A stretch of 64,000 nt of DNA from Cytophagaceae bacterium. GTDB taxonomy: Bacteria; Bacteroidota; Bacteroidia; Cytophagales; Flexibacteraceae. Each line of letters begins with the position of its first letter. The first letter of the stretch is position 1. This document shows, piece after piece, positions 16,746-25,633 of the stretch. The position numbers and the translations under genes are program-made. A model generated the notes under the pieces. It searched no databases. It saw nothing but the letters and a program-made list of their open reading frames with translations, and was not told the origin of the DNA. The stretch is from NCBI GenBank assembly GCA_027490155.1, contig JAIXYP010000009.1, positions 303,649-367,648 on the forward strand, written 5' to 3'.

Positions 16746-17456
16746 TCATCTTGCATAAGGATTGCGCCCAACAACTAACCAGCGGAAAGCCCAAACCCAT
16801 GTAATATCTGCATGTCCAATATTTGCCTGCTTGATCATTTGCTGCAACTCTTGGCGTTTGAAACCTCTTGCAACACTAAGTGGAGCATCATGGCGAACTA
16901 GGTGTGACTTGGAAAATAAGTTAGTCAACAGTTTGATGCCCCAATAGGCCAAAGGATGCCTCTGCAAGTCGTTAATGATCCAGCCTACCTTTTGGTACCC
17001 AGCCATAACCCATAGCAGGCGGTTAAGATCATCACCGAACAAATGGTGCAGGAACAATGCCGTGATCATGATGTCAGGTTTTTCAACGAGATCTGGTAGA
17101 TCCTGGTAGCTGCCAAGGACGTAGGAAATCGGGGCATCAGCTACTGTTTTGGAGCGGGCATAGTCCAGTATAAAAGCATTGTTGTCAAGGCCAATCAGCC
17201 TGACTTTGTACCCATTCCTTTGCGCCCATTGATGCACTATGCGGCACATATCGCCGCCTCCGCAGCCCACATCAACTATGGTGTAGGTTCGGCTTTTGTC
17301 AGTCATCAGCTTTGCCAAACCCTTGAGGGTGGTATGGTGGCCACCCAGCCAGCGGTTGATGACATCAAGCTCAGCCATGTTCTGGTACAGGTCAGTGGCT
17401 GATAGGCCCGGCTGATCTAGTAGCTCTTGATCGGTCGTGTTGCGGTAGCGGAGCAT
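16746..17456 (-). CDS. SAM-dependent methyltransferase of the PKS locus
   Basis: The 236-residue class I methyltransferase has the SAM-binding loop TIVDVGCGGGDM at about 59-70. The acidic residue after beta-2 is in LIGLDNNAFIL, and motif II is DIMITALFLHHLF. Close relatives next to type III PKS genes methylate the polyketide product; this role is inferred from context. The start lies 14 bases after the stop of the PKS gene on the same strand, which indicates one operon. The C-terminal WVWAFRWLVVGRNP has two Trp-rich turns that may contribute to a hydrophobic substrate pocket. Confidence 0.87.
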   Translation of the reverse strand: MLRYRNTTDQELLDQPGLSATDLYQNMAELDVINRWLGGHHTTLKGLAKLMTDKSRTYTIVDVGCGGGDMCRIVHQWAQRNGYKVRLIGLDNNAFILDYARSKTVADAPISYVLGSYQDLPDLVEKPDIMITALFLHHLFGDDLNRLLWVMAGYQKVGWIINDLQRHPLAYWGIKLLTNLFSKSHLVRHDAPLSVARGFKRQELQQMIKQANIGHADITWVWAFRWLVVGRNPYAR

Positions 17457-17470
17457 AGGAAGATGGTCTA

Positions 17471-18571
17471 TTATCGGCCCATTACAACTCTTGAAAGGGC
17501 CAATTTCATAAGGGTAAGTCCAGGACCAAAACCCGCTGCTACTATCTGCTGATTTGGTTTCCGGTCTTGCGGGAAATCACGCAATAGGGCCTCTAGTACA
17601 AACAAAATGGTCACGCTGGACATATTGCCAAATTGCTGCATTGTTTGAAAGCTTGCAAAGAGGGTATCCTCATTTACACCAGTGGCAGTCATGACCTCCT
17701 CAAGTATGCGCCTACCTCCTGGATGGATGGCATAGTCATACAAATGGGCGGCGGCAGGGCTAGGCAAGACTTGAGACAATGCTGGGGCCAGCAGAGAGGG
17801 CACGTAGGCACTAAGCTGCATCTGAAAATTACTAGGCCCTAGGTGCCAGGCCATGTCTTGCTCACTTGGTACGACCACAGAGGTCAGATCGTCCATCTCT
17901 AGAGCATCGGGGTCCTGATGACTGGCCGCCGAAACTAAACAAGCAGCAGCCCCATCAGCAAAAAGGGCATGAGCTAGAGCCGCATCGGCAGAATAGTCAG
18001 CGCTATAATGCAAGGAGCATAACTCTACACCAACAACCAACACATGGGGATTGGAGGTGCTTGTAAGCCCAATGGCAATGTTGCGGGCCAAGTCTAGTGC
18101 CGTAAACATCGCATAGCAACCTATAAAATTGACCGGAAATCGCTTAACGGTCCTTAGCAAACCAAGGTCCTCAATCAGGTCAAACTCAAGGCCAGGAGCA
18201 TAGAGGCCAGTACAGCTAACCGTAACGATTGCCCCTATGGTATTACGATCAATGTTACCTAGTGCAATGGTCCGTTCGGCCGCTTCTGAGGCCAAGGTCC
18301 TGGCTTTTACTCTGTAGTCCTGCATCTTATCAGTGATGCTAGTGTTGAGCCACTTCCTTAATGCGTTGATCTCATAATCTGATGCCCATTGCTCAAAGGC
18401 AGAATGTCTGGTCTGGATCCCGGTCCTGCTAAAAAGGTGCCTAAGTCGTCTCGCCTCGTCGTCTTTCAGCTGCCAAAGCTCGATTTGTTGCTCCGCAATT
18501 TCAGCCTGCTTGAGCTGAAGTGGAGGTACTGCCGTTGCAATATGACGGATAAAAACTGCGGGGAGAGACAT
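17471..18571 (-). CDS. Type III polyketide synthase (chalcone-synthase-like)
   Basis: The 366-residue protein has the thiolase fold of type III PKS with the complete catalytic triad: Cys152 in FIGCYAMFTAL, His283 in YAIHPGGRRIL and Asn316 in FGNMSSVTILF. GFGPGLTLMK near the C-terminus is the conserved GFGPG loop. FabH and HMG-CoA synthase lack this exact combination. Such enzymes extend an acyl-CoA starter with malonyl-CoA and cyclise the product to alkylpyrones, resorcinols or phloroglucinols. With the co-transcribed methyltransferase and the convergent FAD oxidoreductase it forms a minimal biosynthetic locus, possibly for a methylated alkylquinone- or resorcinol-like lipid. A nested inverted repeat lies 10 bases before the ATG. 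The product is inference. Confidence 0.93.
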   Translation of the reverse strand: MSLPAVFIRHIATAVPPLQLKQAEIAEQQIELWQLKDDEARRLRHLFSRTGIQTRHSAFEQWASDYEINALRKWLNTSITDKMQDYRVKARTLASEAAERTIALGNIDRNTIGAIVTVSCTGLYAPGLEFDLIEDLGLLRTVKRFPVNFIGCYAMFTALDLARNIAIGLTSTSNPHVLVVGVELCSLHYSADYSADAALAHALFADGAAACLVSAASHQDPDALEMDDLTSVVVPSEQDMAWHLGPSNFQMQLSAYVPSLLAPALSQVLPSPAAAHLYDYAIHPGGRRILEEVMTATGVNEDTLFASFQTMQQFGNMSSVTILFVLEALLRDFPQDRKPNQQIVAAGFGPGLTLMKLALSRVVMGR

Positions 18572-18580
18572 ATAAACGCA

Positions 18581-18644
18581 AGTTAACCCTATTGAATCCT
18601 AATCATACCAAATTAGGGTAGATCAAGGCGCAATAGGGTCAACT
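18581..18644 (-). promoter_or_regulatory. Nested inverted repeat just upstream of the PKS gene
   Basis: The outer arms AGTTAACCCTATTG (18581-18594) and CAATAGGGTCAACT (18631-18644) are inverted copies with 13 of 14 bases matching. Inside, CCTAAT (18598-18603) and ATTAGG (18612-18617) form a second hairpin. The element fills the gap between the upstream FAH gene and the PKS start codon. It may be an operator, an attenuator, or a weak terminator of the upstream gene. Confidence 0.55.
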
Positions 18645-18664
18645 TGACAAGTAATTGGTGATAT

Positions 18665-19525
18665 CTAGGCTGGCTGCCAGGCTTGGGCAACTTGGCGGTT
18701 TGTGCCAAGCCCATCGATGGATGCTTCAATCACATCCCCAGGTTTGATGTAGATCGGCGGATTGAATCCGAGGCCTACACCAGCAGGGGTGCCAGTACTG
18801 ATTAGATCCCCAGGCAGCAGGGTCATGAATTCGCTGAGGTAGCTCACTATGTATGGCACATCGAATATCAAATTGCTAGTGTTGCCATCCTGCATGGTTT
18901 TGCCATTAACAGTCAGCGTTAGGCGTAAGGAGTTAACATCCGCAATTTCTTCCTTAGTGGCAAGCCAAGGGCCTACAGGAGCAAAGGTGTCGCAGCTTTT
19001 GCCTTTGACCCACTGCCCTCCACGCTCGAGCTGGAAGGCACGCTCGCTATAGTCGGTATGTAGTACATAGCCTGCGACATAGTCTAGCGCCTCTTCTTTA
19101 GTAATATAGCTTGCTTTACGACCAATGACCACACCTAGCTCGACCTCCCAGTCTGTCTTTTCGCTACCACGTGGTATAACTAAAGCATCATTGGGGCCAA
19201 CCAAAGCGGTGGTTGACTTGAAGAACACAATAGGTTCTTGAGGTACGGCCATATTGCTTTCCCTAGCATGATCCACATAGTTAAGGCCAATACAGATGAT
19301 CTTACTGGGGCGACCGATCGGGCTTCCGAGACGTATGCCTTGATCCAGAATCGGGCAATTATCACGATTGTCATCCAGCCAGACCGAAAGCCTTGCCAGA
19401 CCTTCATTGTCAAAAAAGGACTCGGTGTAGTCCTCGCCAAAGGCTGAGATATCAAGCCAAAGACCTTTATTGGTGATGACGCCAGGCTTTTCCTGACCAT
19501 AGTTTCCAAAGCGAATGAGTTTCAT
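18665..19525 (-). CDS. Fumarylacetoacetate hydrolase family protein
   Basis: The 286-residue protein is read from the ATG at 19525 (MKLIRFGNYG); a TTG start 19 codons upstream is unlikely. The FAH fold is evident from IICIGLNYVDHARE, the metal-binding DWEVELGVVIG, HTDYSERAFQ, and the terminal LLPGDLISTGTPAGVG. The acidic residues typically binding Mg2+ (the E-x-E of EVELG and the upstream acid) are present. Family members include 2-hydroxyhepta-2,4-diene-1,7-dioate isomerase, acylpyruvases and oxaloacetate tautomerase; I cannot choose between these. It is on the same strand as the PKS operon, 94 bases upstream, separated by the inverted repeat. A functional link with the PKS locus is possible but unsupported. 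Confidence 0.92.
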   Translation of the reverse strand: MKLIRFGNYGQEKPGVITNKGLWLDISAFGEDYTESFFDNEGLARLSVWLDDNRDNCPILDQGIRLGSPIGRPSKIICIGLNYVDHARESNMAVPQEPIVFFKSTTALVGPNDALVIPRGSEKTDWEVELGVVIGRKASYITKEEALDYVAGYVLHTDYSERAFQLERGGQWVKGKSCDTFAPVGPWLATKEEIADVNSLRLTLTVNGKTMQDGNTSNLIFDVPYIVSYLSEFMTLLPGDLISTGTPAGVGLGFNPPIYIKPGDVIEASIDGLGTNRQVAQAWQPA

Positions 19526-19859
19526 CTGTCGAGGGTTGGGGCATGTAAGCATATGGCTAAGACCAAGTTGCTGCCTTCGCAAAACAACAAAAAATAACGG
19601 ATCCTATGACAATTTTGGGCTATGGTCTCCTCATTTGTTACAGATTTGTAATTTAGTGAGTTTGACTAATTTGCTGCAAGGCGGTGCGAACTAGGGCAAT
19701 AATTTGTAACTTTGGACTAAGACTGTGGCACAAAAGTCAGTCCCATGTAATGCAGCATTGGGACATGACGATTAGTTTCGCAGTCGATTTTGGCTGACAG
19801 CTTGGCTTGCTTACGCTAGTCGGGAACCAGCTGAATGGAAGTACCGAGCCCCCCTATCT
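19526..19859. other. Divergent intergenic region between FAH and LysE-like genes
   Basis: This holds no gene. A perfect TAnnTTTG (TAACTTTG) occurs at 19707-19714 on the plus strand, 145 bases before the next gene, without a normally spaced -33 motif. It is a weak promoter candidate only. Confidence 0.3.
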
Positions 19860-20486
19860 ATGAATGTGATTTTTACCCTTGCTTTAGGATTGCTTTTTGG
19901 AACCCTAGCCTGTTTCCAATTTGGCTTGGTCCAACAGCGAATCATCCAGTGTGTGCTTCATGCCAAAGGACTGGGCAGCACGGCAGTTGCCATTGGCGGC
20001 AGCATACCAGATTTTTTATTTGCAGGTGCAGGTCTAATCCTGATAGACGCTATTTTTAGTGTAGAGCCGGCCTTACTTTACACGTTTAACTTCTTGGTTG
20101 CGGCTGTCCTCTTTGGTTTTGGCATTTATCATCTAGCCCTCCGTCGATACTCGCCTAAGGTTTATGGCTCAAGCCCTGGATCATACGAGTCTATTGGCAC
20201 TGGCTTTGGACTTGGTCTTTTCAATGTGGGTCATGTTTTCTATTGGCTTTTGGTGATGTATTTTCTGCGCAGCGTCGGCTTGCTGGAGCTGAGCCTAAAT
20301 GCCCAAATAGCTTGGTTTGCAGGCTGCTGGATTGGTGTCTTGATAGGTTACCTCTTCACTGCAAAGTGGGTCTTTAACAAACAAATAGGTCCTGTCATCA
20401 GCAAGACCAGTGGTCTAAGTCGGATCTTTGGCGGCCTTCTCATCTTGATGGCCATTGTATTGGGTGCCAAACTACTAGACCAGTAA
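19860..20486 (+). CDS. LysE/RhtB-like membrane transporter
   Basis: The 208-residue protein is very hydrophobic with about six predicted transmembrane segments (near 2-20, 38-65, 72-90, 117-142, 150-168 and 186-204). The Gly-rich first helix, the loop with GGSIPDFLF and the FGLGLFNVGHVFYWL segment resemble the LysE fold, where G-x-x-x-G and an N(P/V) turn recur. LysE-type proteins export amino acids or related metabolites. Similarity is moderate: the usual GP motif in helix 1 is replaced by CFQFG, so it may be a divergent Bacteroidota branch. It appears to be a single-gene unit, upstream of the lamin-tail operon with 136 bases between. Its substrate is not known. Confidence 0.75.
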   Translation: MNVIFTLALGLLFGTLACFQFGLVQQRIIQCVLHAKGLGSTAVAIGGSIPDFLFAGAGLILIDAIFSVEPALLYTFNFLVAAVLFGFGIYHLALRRYSPKVYGSSPGSYESIGTGFGLGLFNVGHVFYWLLVMYFLRSVGLLELSLNAQIAWFAGCWIGVLIGYLFTAKWVFNKQIGPVISKTSGLSRIFGGLLILMAIVLGAKLLDQ

Positions 20487-20610
20487 GGCAATAAAAAGCA
20501 CATAATTCTGGCAATTGAGGACATCTGAAACCAACTTTCAGATTAAGTCAATGTTATGAATATCTGTTTATGATAACACTATGGCAATGGGCATGAGCGA
20601 ATATGCTGGG

Positions 20611-20618
20611 TAAGTTTG
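20611..20618 (+). promoter_or_regulatory. -7 promoter element abutting the lamin-tail lipoprotein start
   Basis: TAAGTTTG matches TAnnTTTG perfectly and ends 4 nt before ATG 20623, so transcription should begin at about the A of the start codon. No -33 TTTG is visible at the usual spacing. Confidence 0.5.
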
Positions 20619-20622
20619 CAAG

Positions 20623-21297
20623 ATGAAAACGCCGCTTTTTCGCCAGTTGGTTCTAATGTCATGCGCCATGACGATGTCTATTTTGCTCACTAGCTGCCTA
20701 AAAACACGCGAAGTTATCATCCCGACAGAAGCCCCACCAGTTGTCACTGGGGATACCATTTCCAAAGGCGCTATCTTCATCAATGAGGTCAATAACAGAT
20801 GGTCGGAAACGCTCAACCTAAGTAACGAGCTAAGTTCTGTCATTGCCAGAAGGTATGACCCCATTATAGGAACGGACTGGAAGGACGGCAAGGTCAAATG
20901 GTTTGAGTTGTATAACAATACCAACAAAGCCATTACCCTTGGCGACCCACAACAGGGTTACTGGTACCTATCAGACAATATGGCGGCGAAAAACGCCTCG
21001 CCAATCGAAGTGAGAGTCACGATCCCGGCAGGTGGTTTTGCAATCGTCTACTCGTCAGACACTTCTTACCGAGCAGGTACCGAAATCCATTCCAACTTCA
21101 ACGTTGGACGCAACAACAGCCAACCACGGGATACACTTGGCATCTACTACCAGAAAAACTTGGCTGCTAGGCTGATGACAGTCGATAGCTTAACGTATGA
21201 GGACACTGACAGGGCCACGACTTGGAGCAGAATCCCTGATGGTGGATCGGTAATACTAAAAACACCAGGCACACCTGGCCAGACCAACCGTCGCTAA
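20623..21297 (+). CDS. Lipoprotein with lamin-tail domain
   Basis: The 224-residue protein has a type II signal peptide with lipobox ILLTSC (Cys25). A lamin-tail domain (LTD) spans about 48-200: the opening IFINEV, then KVKWFELYNNTNKAITLG, WYLSDN, the strand VTIPAGGFAIVYSSD and FNVGRNNSQ. LTDs are Ig-like modules that in bacteria often accompany extracellular nucleases, phosphatases or adhesins. There is no catalytic domain in this protein. It begins an apparent three-gene operon with a phytase-like beta-propeller and a porin (58 bases to the ATG of the next gene, then a 1-base overlap). It may be the surface capture component of that system. Confidence 0.85.
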   Translation: MKTPLFRQLVLMSCAMTMSILLTSCLKTREVIIPTEAPPVVTGDTISKGAIFINEVNNRWSETLNLSNELSSVIARRYDPIIGTDWKDGKVKWFELYNNTNKAITLGDPQQGYWYLSDNMAAKNASPIEVRVTIPAGGFAIVYSSDTSYRAGTEIHSNFNVGRNNSQPRDTLGIYYQKNLAARLMTVDSLTYEDTDRATTWSRIPDGGSVILKTPGTPGQTNRR

Positions 21298-21354
21298 GAC
21301 AATTGTTTTGCTAGGATCGTTTTGCCCTGGCATATCTACCATAACCCCGACCTT

Positions 21355-22095
21355 ATGTCCCGAATATTCGTTGGCCTTTTCACCGTCCTGTGCTGGATGA
21401 TGTCCATAGGTGTACAGGCCCAAAAGCCTTTAAGGCTCAAACCTGTCAACCAGTTCCACCTGAGCATCCCAGAACCAAGTGATCTTTGCTTGACACCAGA
21501 TGGTGCTCACTTTTATGTTGTGAGTGATAATGGCCTTCTGTTCGAAACCGACCTGAATGGGGCAATAACGCGCCAAAGCACCTTCTCGGCCTATGATCTG
21601 GAAGGTTGCTATGCGGATGCAGATAATGTATATGTGGTTGATGAGCGGACGCGCAAAGTGCACTTGCTGGACCATAAGAACCTCCAGAAACACCACACCT
21701 ATGAGGTCCCCTACATGGCGAGCCGAAACAGAGGATATGAAAGTTTGTGTTTCAACCCTGCCAAATCAAGTTTTTTGCTGATTTCAGAAAAAGACCCTAG
21801 CACCATTTTCGAGTGCGATGCTAGCTGGCGGGTCCAGAACGAAACAGACTTCAAAGGCCTGAGTGACATTAGTGCCGCTACCTATTATGATGGCAAACTC
21901 TATTTACTAAGCGATGAGGCGCACCAACTTTGGGAAGTTGATGCCACAACCTACAGTCCGACCCGCAAATTTGAACTCGGCATCATCAATCCCGAAGGAG
22001 TTGCATTTGACAAAAGTGGTAATCTCTATGTAATCAGCGACGATCGAGCAATACTATATCACTTCGGACCACTTCCTAGCCCTACGAATCCATAA
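21355..22095 (+). CDS. SdiA-regulated family beta-propeller (phytase-like) protein
   Basis: The 246-residue protein is read from ATG 21355, which gives a clean signal peptide (MSRIFVGLFTVLCWMMSIG, cleavage near VQAQ); the upstream TTG adds a hydrophilic stretch. Repeated blades follow, for example EPSDLCLTPDGAHFYVVSDN, DLEGCYADADNVYVVDER, YESLCFNPAKSSFLLISEKD and NPEGVAFDKSGNLYVISDD. This is the SdiA-regulated family, structurally related to the esterase-like/phytase beta-propellers, with acidic residues lining each blade as potential Ca2+ ligands. The stop codon overlaps the ATG of the porin gene (TAATG), so the two are translationally coupled. A phosphoester-related role is inference. Confidence 0.87.
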   Translation: MSRIFVGLFTVLCWMMSIGVQAQKPLRLKPVNQFHLSIPEPSDLCLTPDGAHFYVVSDNGLLFETDLNGAITRQSTFSAYDLEGCYADADNVYVVDERTRKVHLLDHKNLQKHHTYEVPYMASRNRGYESLCFNPAKSSFLLISEKDPSTIFECDASWRVQNETDFKGLSDISAATYYDGKLYLLSDEAHQLWEVDATTYSPTRKFELGIINPEGVAFDKSGNLYVISDDRAILYHFGPLPSPTNP

Positions 22096-23378
22096 TGGCG
22101 ACGACCTCTACCCTATTGGCACGTATTGCCTTTTGCTGCATTATCCATTGTTGTTTCTTTACTAGGGATCTCCAGGCCCAGATTTCGATCAATGCGGGAC
22201 GAAACAACCTCGAGATCAGTGGAGCACTATATCCGATATTCAATATGCGGTATGTGCCTGGCTCAGCATCAGGGCCCGTATATTGGCCGTTTACGAACAA
22301 CCAGAATGCTGACTTGCGGAATAATAGGTTCGAGATGCGCAATATCCAGCTCAACCTAGAAGGTCGATATGCGAATGATTGGGAGTACCAGCTACAGATC
22401 AATTTTGCTAAGATTGCCTCGCCAGATGGTGGCCCAGATATCGAGAATCCTCCTTTGATGGAAAGCAGTATTAGCTACGTAGGTAGCAGACACATCAAGG
22501 TTAAGGCAGGGTTCCAGAAGATACCCTACAGTAGAAGCAGCCTCACGAGCTACACACAAATGCCTTACATACGAAGAGCTGAGATGGTGAGGGGCGAGGT
22601 CTTTAGCCGTCGTGATGTGGGGGTTGTGCTCTATAACTCTTATTGGAACCAGCGCATCAATCTATTTGCGGGCATGTTCACAGGTCAGGGCGAGGCTGCG
22701 CTGACAGGTGTCAATGATCGGTCAGGTAATTTTGAGCTGGTGGCACGGGCCGAAGTTGCCTATCCTAGTCGCTATCGCAACCGTGAGATTGATGATAATA
22801 TATCCCCTGTACCAATGGTGGTGCTTGGTGTAAATGGTCGGACCAATACACGAGGCAACAGCTTTGCTAGTGACTCGCTAAACTATGGCCTCAAGAACCT
22901 GAATGGCACGCGCAATATGTGGGGATTTGACATCTCTGCCCAATATATGGGCTGGAGTGCACAGTTTGAGTACCACCTGATGAATATGCGGCCAACCGTT
23001 ATGGCTGACTATGGGCAAGGGCTGCAGGCCTACACCGATAACTTTAATGCTGGAGGCTTTATCACTCAGCTGAATTACAATTGCCAGCCCTTGCGGTCGG
23101 TCTTTAGCATTAGGTATGACCGCTTTAACAGCAATGACCTAGTTGGCGCAAGATCAGGTGAACCGAATTACAATTTCCTGTCTGGCACAGTGACAGGAAA
23201 AGCATACGACAGCCGCAGCACCCAGGAGAACATTACCATCGCGTATAACCTCAAGCTCAATGGATGGAACTCAGCCCTAAGAGCCCAATACAGCCAACCC
23301 ATCAAGGTGGACGAGACACTTCCTGGAAGAGCCGCAGATCCACAACTTAGGCTGGGATGGCAATATCTTTTCCGTTAA
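22095..23378 (+). CDS. Phosphate-selective-porin-type (OprO/P-like) outer membrane protein
   Basis: The 427-residue protein has a Cys-rich signal peptide ending near DLQAQ (about 29). The mature part has alternating beta strands and tight turns, with the porin O/P-like stretches FEMRNIQLNLEGRYANDWEY, HIKVKAGFQKIPYSRSSL and GEVFSRRDVGVVLYN, and ends in an aromatic (WQYLFR). Relatives form trimeric anion-selective channels; in Pseudomonas OprP takes up phosphate. Selectivity cannot be told from sequence here, although basic residues are frequent. It overlaps the propeller gene by one base and is the last gene of the operon. A joint role in uptake of a phosphorylated or anionic substrate is suggested by context. 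Confidence 0.87.
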   Translation: MATTSTLLARIAFCCIIHCCFFTRDLQAQISINAGRNNLEISGALYPIFNMRYVPGSASGPVYWPFTNNQNADLRNNRFEMRNIQLNLEGRYANDWEYQLQINFAKIASPDGGPDIENPPLMESSISYVGSRHIKVKAGFQKIPYSRSSLTSYTQMPYIRRAEMVRGEVFSRRDVGVVLYNSYWNQRINLFAGMFTGQGEAALTGVNDRSGNFELVARAEVAYPSRYRNREIDDNISPVPMVVLGVNGRTNTRGNSFASDSLNYGLKNLNGTRNMWGFDISAQYMGWSAQFEYHLMNMRPTVMADYGQGLQAYTDNFNAGGFITQLNYNCQPLRSVFSIRYDRFNSNDLVGARSGEPNYNFLSGTVTGKAYDSRSTQENITIAYNLKLNGWNSALRAQYSQPIKVDETLPGRAADPQLRLGWQYLFR

Positions 23379-23488
23379 GAGCCCTGTCTGGAGTTGATCA
23401 AAATTTTACTTTTAGGGCAGGCAACTTTTTGGGGTCGGTTAAGGTCTTATAATTATAGTGACTTCAATCCCAAACACACCAATCCGAA

Positions 23489-25633
23489 ATGCCAATTTTG
23501 CCTCGTCTGCCGATCCACTTTGACATCAAGCGGTCAACATTTCTTACTGTCTTGGCCCAATTACTATTTTGGATTGGCTGGACCTCTGGTTGGGCTCAAC
23601 CATTCGCCAGCTTTAGCCCAACAAGTGGCAATACAGGTACCCAAGTGACACTTAGTGATAGCAGGTTTGTGCTTGGCAATGTATCGGGGGTAGAGTTTAA
23701 TGGCATTACTGCTGCATTTTTCGTACCTTCCTCGGGCACTATCCTAACTCAGGTTCCTGCAGGGGCTACCACAGGCCTTATCAGTGTTAGCTCTCCTTCT
23801 GGTCCAATCCTGAGTGCCGCACCTTTTGTCATATCATTACCTACTCCTGTCATCATGACTTTTGCCCCGACCACTGGCGCACCAGGAACGCCAGTTAACA
23901 TCAGTGGGCAAAACTTTAGCAATGTGGTTTCGGTAACGTTCAATGGTTTGGCAGATCCAACCTTTGTTGTGAACGGGGCTACAAGTATCGTTGCAACTGT
24001 TCCTCAAGGTGCCACCACTGGCCCTATAGTGGTAACCACTAGTATTGGGGCCGATACTAGCACCCTGCCTTTTGTTATTGTTGCTTTACCTGTGCCAGAG
24101 ATCATCAGTTTTAGCCCGGGTTCAGGCATTGCTGGTCAGACAACAGTTACAATCCAAGGTCGAAATTTCCTCAATCCACAACCAGTTACAGGTCTCACCT
24201 TTAACGGCGTGTCAATTACAGTCGGGGGTATTATTTCTGATACTGAAATAGAGGCAGAGGTACCTTCGGGTGCCACAACAGGGCCAATCATGATTACCTC
24301 TGCACTAGGCAGTGCAACAAGTACAACTAATTTTATAGTGACTGGGCAACGGAATGATATCTGCTACACACGAGGCCCAAGGCAGGATACCTTTAGCAAT
24401 GCTAGTCTGCAACCTCAGCGATACCTAGTACGTAGTGGCAATGCAGCCTTTGTCAAATTCATAACACAGGCTGGTCAGTCTTATCGGTTTAGTACTTGCA
24501 ACAATCCTGCTGGTCTCGCAACTGAGCTTTATGTGTATGATCGGTTTGGGGCCTTACTGACAAATAACTCAGGATTTGGCACAGCTTGTCCCAATAGCCC
24601 TTTAGCCTCCGTTGTGCTCAACGCACTTTTGTCGGATACAATAATAGTGTCAATAACAGGAATCGGGTGCTCAGCTTTATCGGCCAATATTTGGTTAGAC
24701 TATCAACAATCAGGACCTCCCGTTGCCACTCGTTTGACTCCTAGCAGTGGCCCAGAAGGTACGGTTGTAAGGATGTCAGGCCGCAATCTTGACAATGGAG
24801 TTCAGGTAATCTTCAACCAGCAATTAGCTAACATCTTGTCAGTAGCAGATACTGCAATCGTCTTTGAGATCCCGACGCCAGCGACAACCGGCTTGGTCTT
24901 TTTGTTCGATGGTCGTGCGCCTCGATCAACCAATCTACAGTTCATTGTCTGTACGAATGCTGCACCTACCATTTCGGCAGTTGGGTCAAACTTTTTATGT
25001 CAAGGTCAGACCATAACATTGCAAGGTCCTGCTAATGCAACCTCCTATAGTTGGAGCACTGGCCAAACTTCCCGTACGATTACACTAAACCAGCCAGGAA
25101 GCGTTACACTTCAGATAACAACAGGTGGTGGATGCCTTAGCACAATTTCAGCCCCTTTCAACATCAGGCAAAGACCTACACCGATCGCAGTACTTACCCA
25201 ACGGAATGACACTTTGTTTGCTAGCCCAGCCAATGCAACCTACCGCTGGCTAGTTGACGGGGTCCTTCAGAACGCTTTTGTACGTAGCCTCAAGGCCCAA
25301 ACAAGTGGCAATTATCAAGTGATCGTTACCCAAAACGGATGTAGTGATACGTCTGCCATTTTCGCACTAAGCTCTGTCCCCAACAATCTTGATTTAGGCA
25401 AGCACGAAATTAGCCTAGTACCTAACCCAGCAACTAGTACTGTAAGCCTTCGGTTCGGTCAGACCTTAGAGCAACCAACAGAATTGCTTGTTTTTAACAG
25501 CTTGGGCATTCTTTGTATTAAGCAAGACCTCATGGTGGGTACAACTGAGCAATCTATAGACCTCAGTGGCCTAACCAAAGGGGTCTATATGGTAAAGGTT
25601 GGCGGTCTTGCGAAGCGGCTTGTAGTTAGGTAA
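23489..25633 (+). CDS. T9SS-exported protein with IPT/TIG repeats
   Basis: The 714-residue protein has an export signal ending near GWAQ (37). Repeated IPT/TIG Ig-like domains occupy about 38-118, 119-200 and 201-285, each with a pattern like FSPTSGNTGTQVTLS, FNG, VPxGATTGxIxV. A Cys-containing prepeptidase-like domain follows (about 290-388), then a fourth TIG domain (about 390-468) and two PKD/Ig-like modules (470-630). The C-terminal 80 residues form a type A T9SS sorting domain (LVPNPATSTVSLRF, LTKGVYMVKV, ending VVR). It should be secreted across the outer membrane and anchored on the surface, probably as an adhesin or matrix protein. No enzymatic domain is visible. It is a single-gene unit. 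Confidence 0.9.
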   Translation: MPILPRLPIHFDIKRSTFLTVLAQLLFWIGWTSGWAQPFASFSPTSGNTGTQVTLSDSRFVLGNVSGVEFNGITAAFFVPSSGTILTQVPAGATTGLISVSSPSGPILSAAPFVISLPTPVIMTFAPTTGAPGTPVNISGQNFSNVVSVTFNGLADPTFVVNGATSIVATVPQGATTGPIVVTTSIGADTSTLPFVIVALPVPEIISFSPGSGIAGQTTVTIQGRNFLNPQPVTGLTFNGVSITVGGIISDTEIEAEVPSGATTGPIMITSALGSATSTTNFIVTGQRNDICYTRGPRQDTFSNASLQPQRYLVRSGNAAFVKFITQAGQSYRFSTCNNPAGLATELYVYDRFGALLTNNSGFGTACPNSPLASVVLNALLSDTIIVSITGIGCSALSANIWLDYQQSGPPVATRLTPSSGPEGTVVRMSGRNLDNGVQVIFNQQLANILSVADTAIVFEIPTPATTGLVFLFDGRAPRSTNLQFIVCTNAAPTISAVGSNFLCQGQTITLQGPANATSYSWSTGQTSRTITLNQPGSVTLQITTGGGCLSTISAPFNIRQRPTPIAVLTQRNDTLFASPANATYRWLVDGVLQNAFVRSLKAQTSGNYQVIVTQNGCSDTSAIFALSSVPNNLDLGKHEISLVPNPATSTVSLRFGQTLEQPTELLVFNSLGILCIKQDLMVGTTEQSIDLSGLTKGVYMVKVGGLAKRLVVR

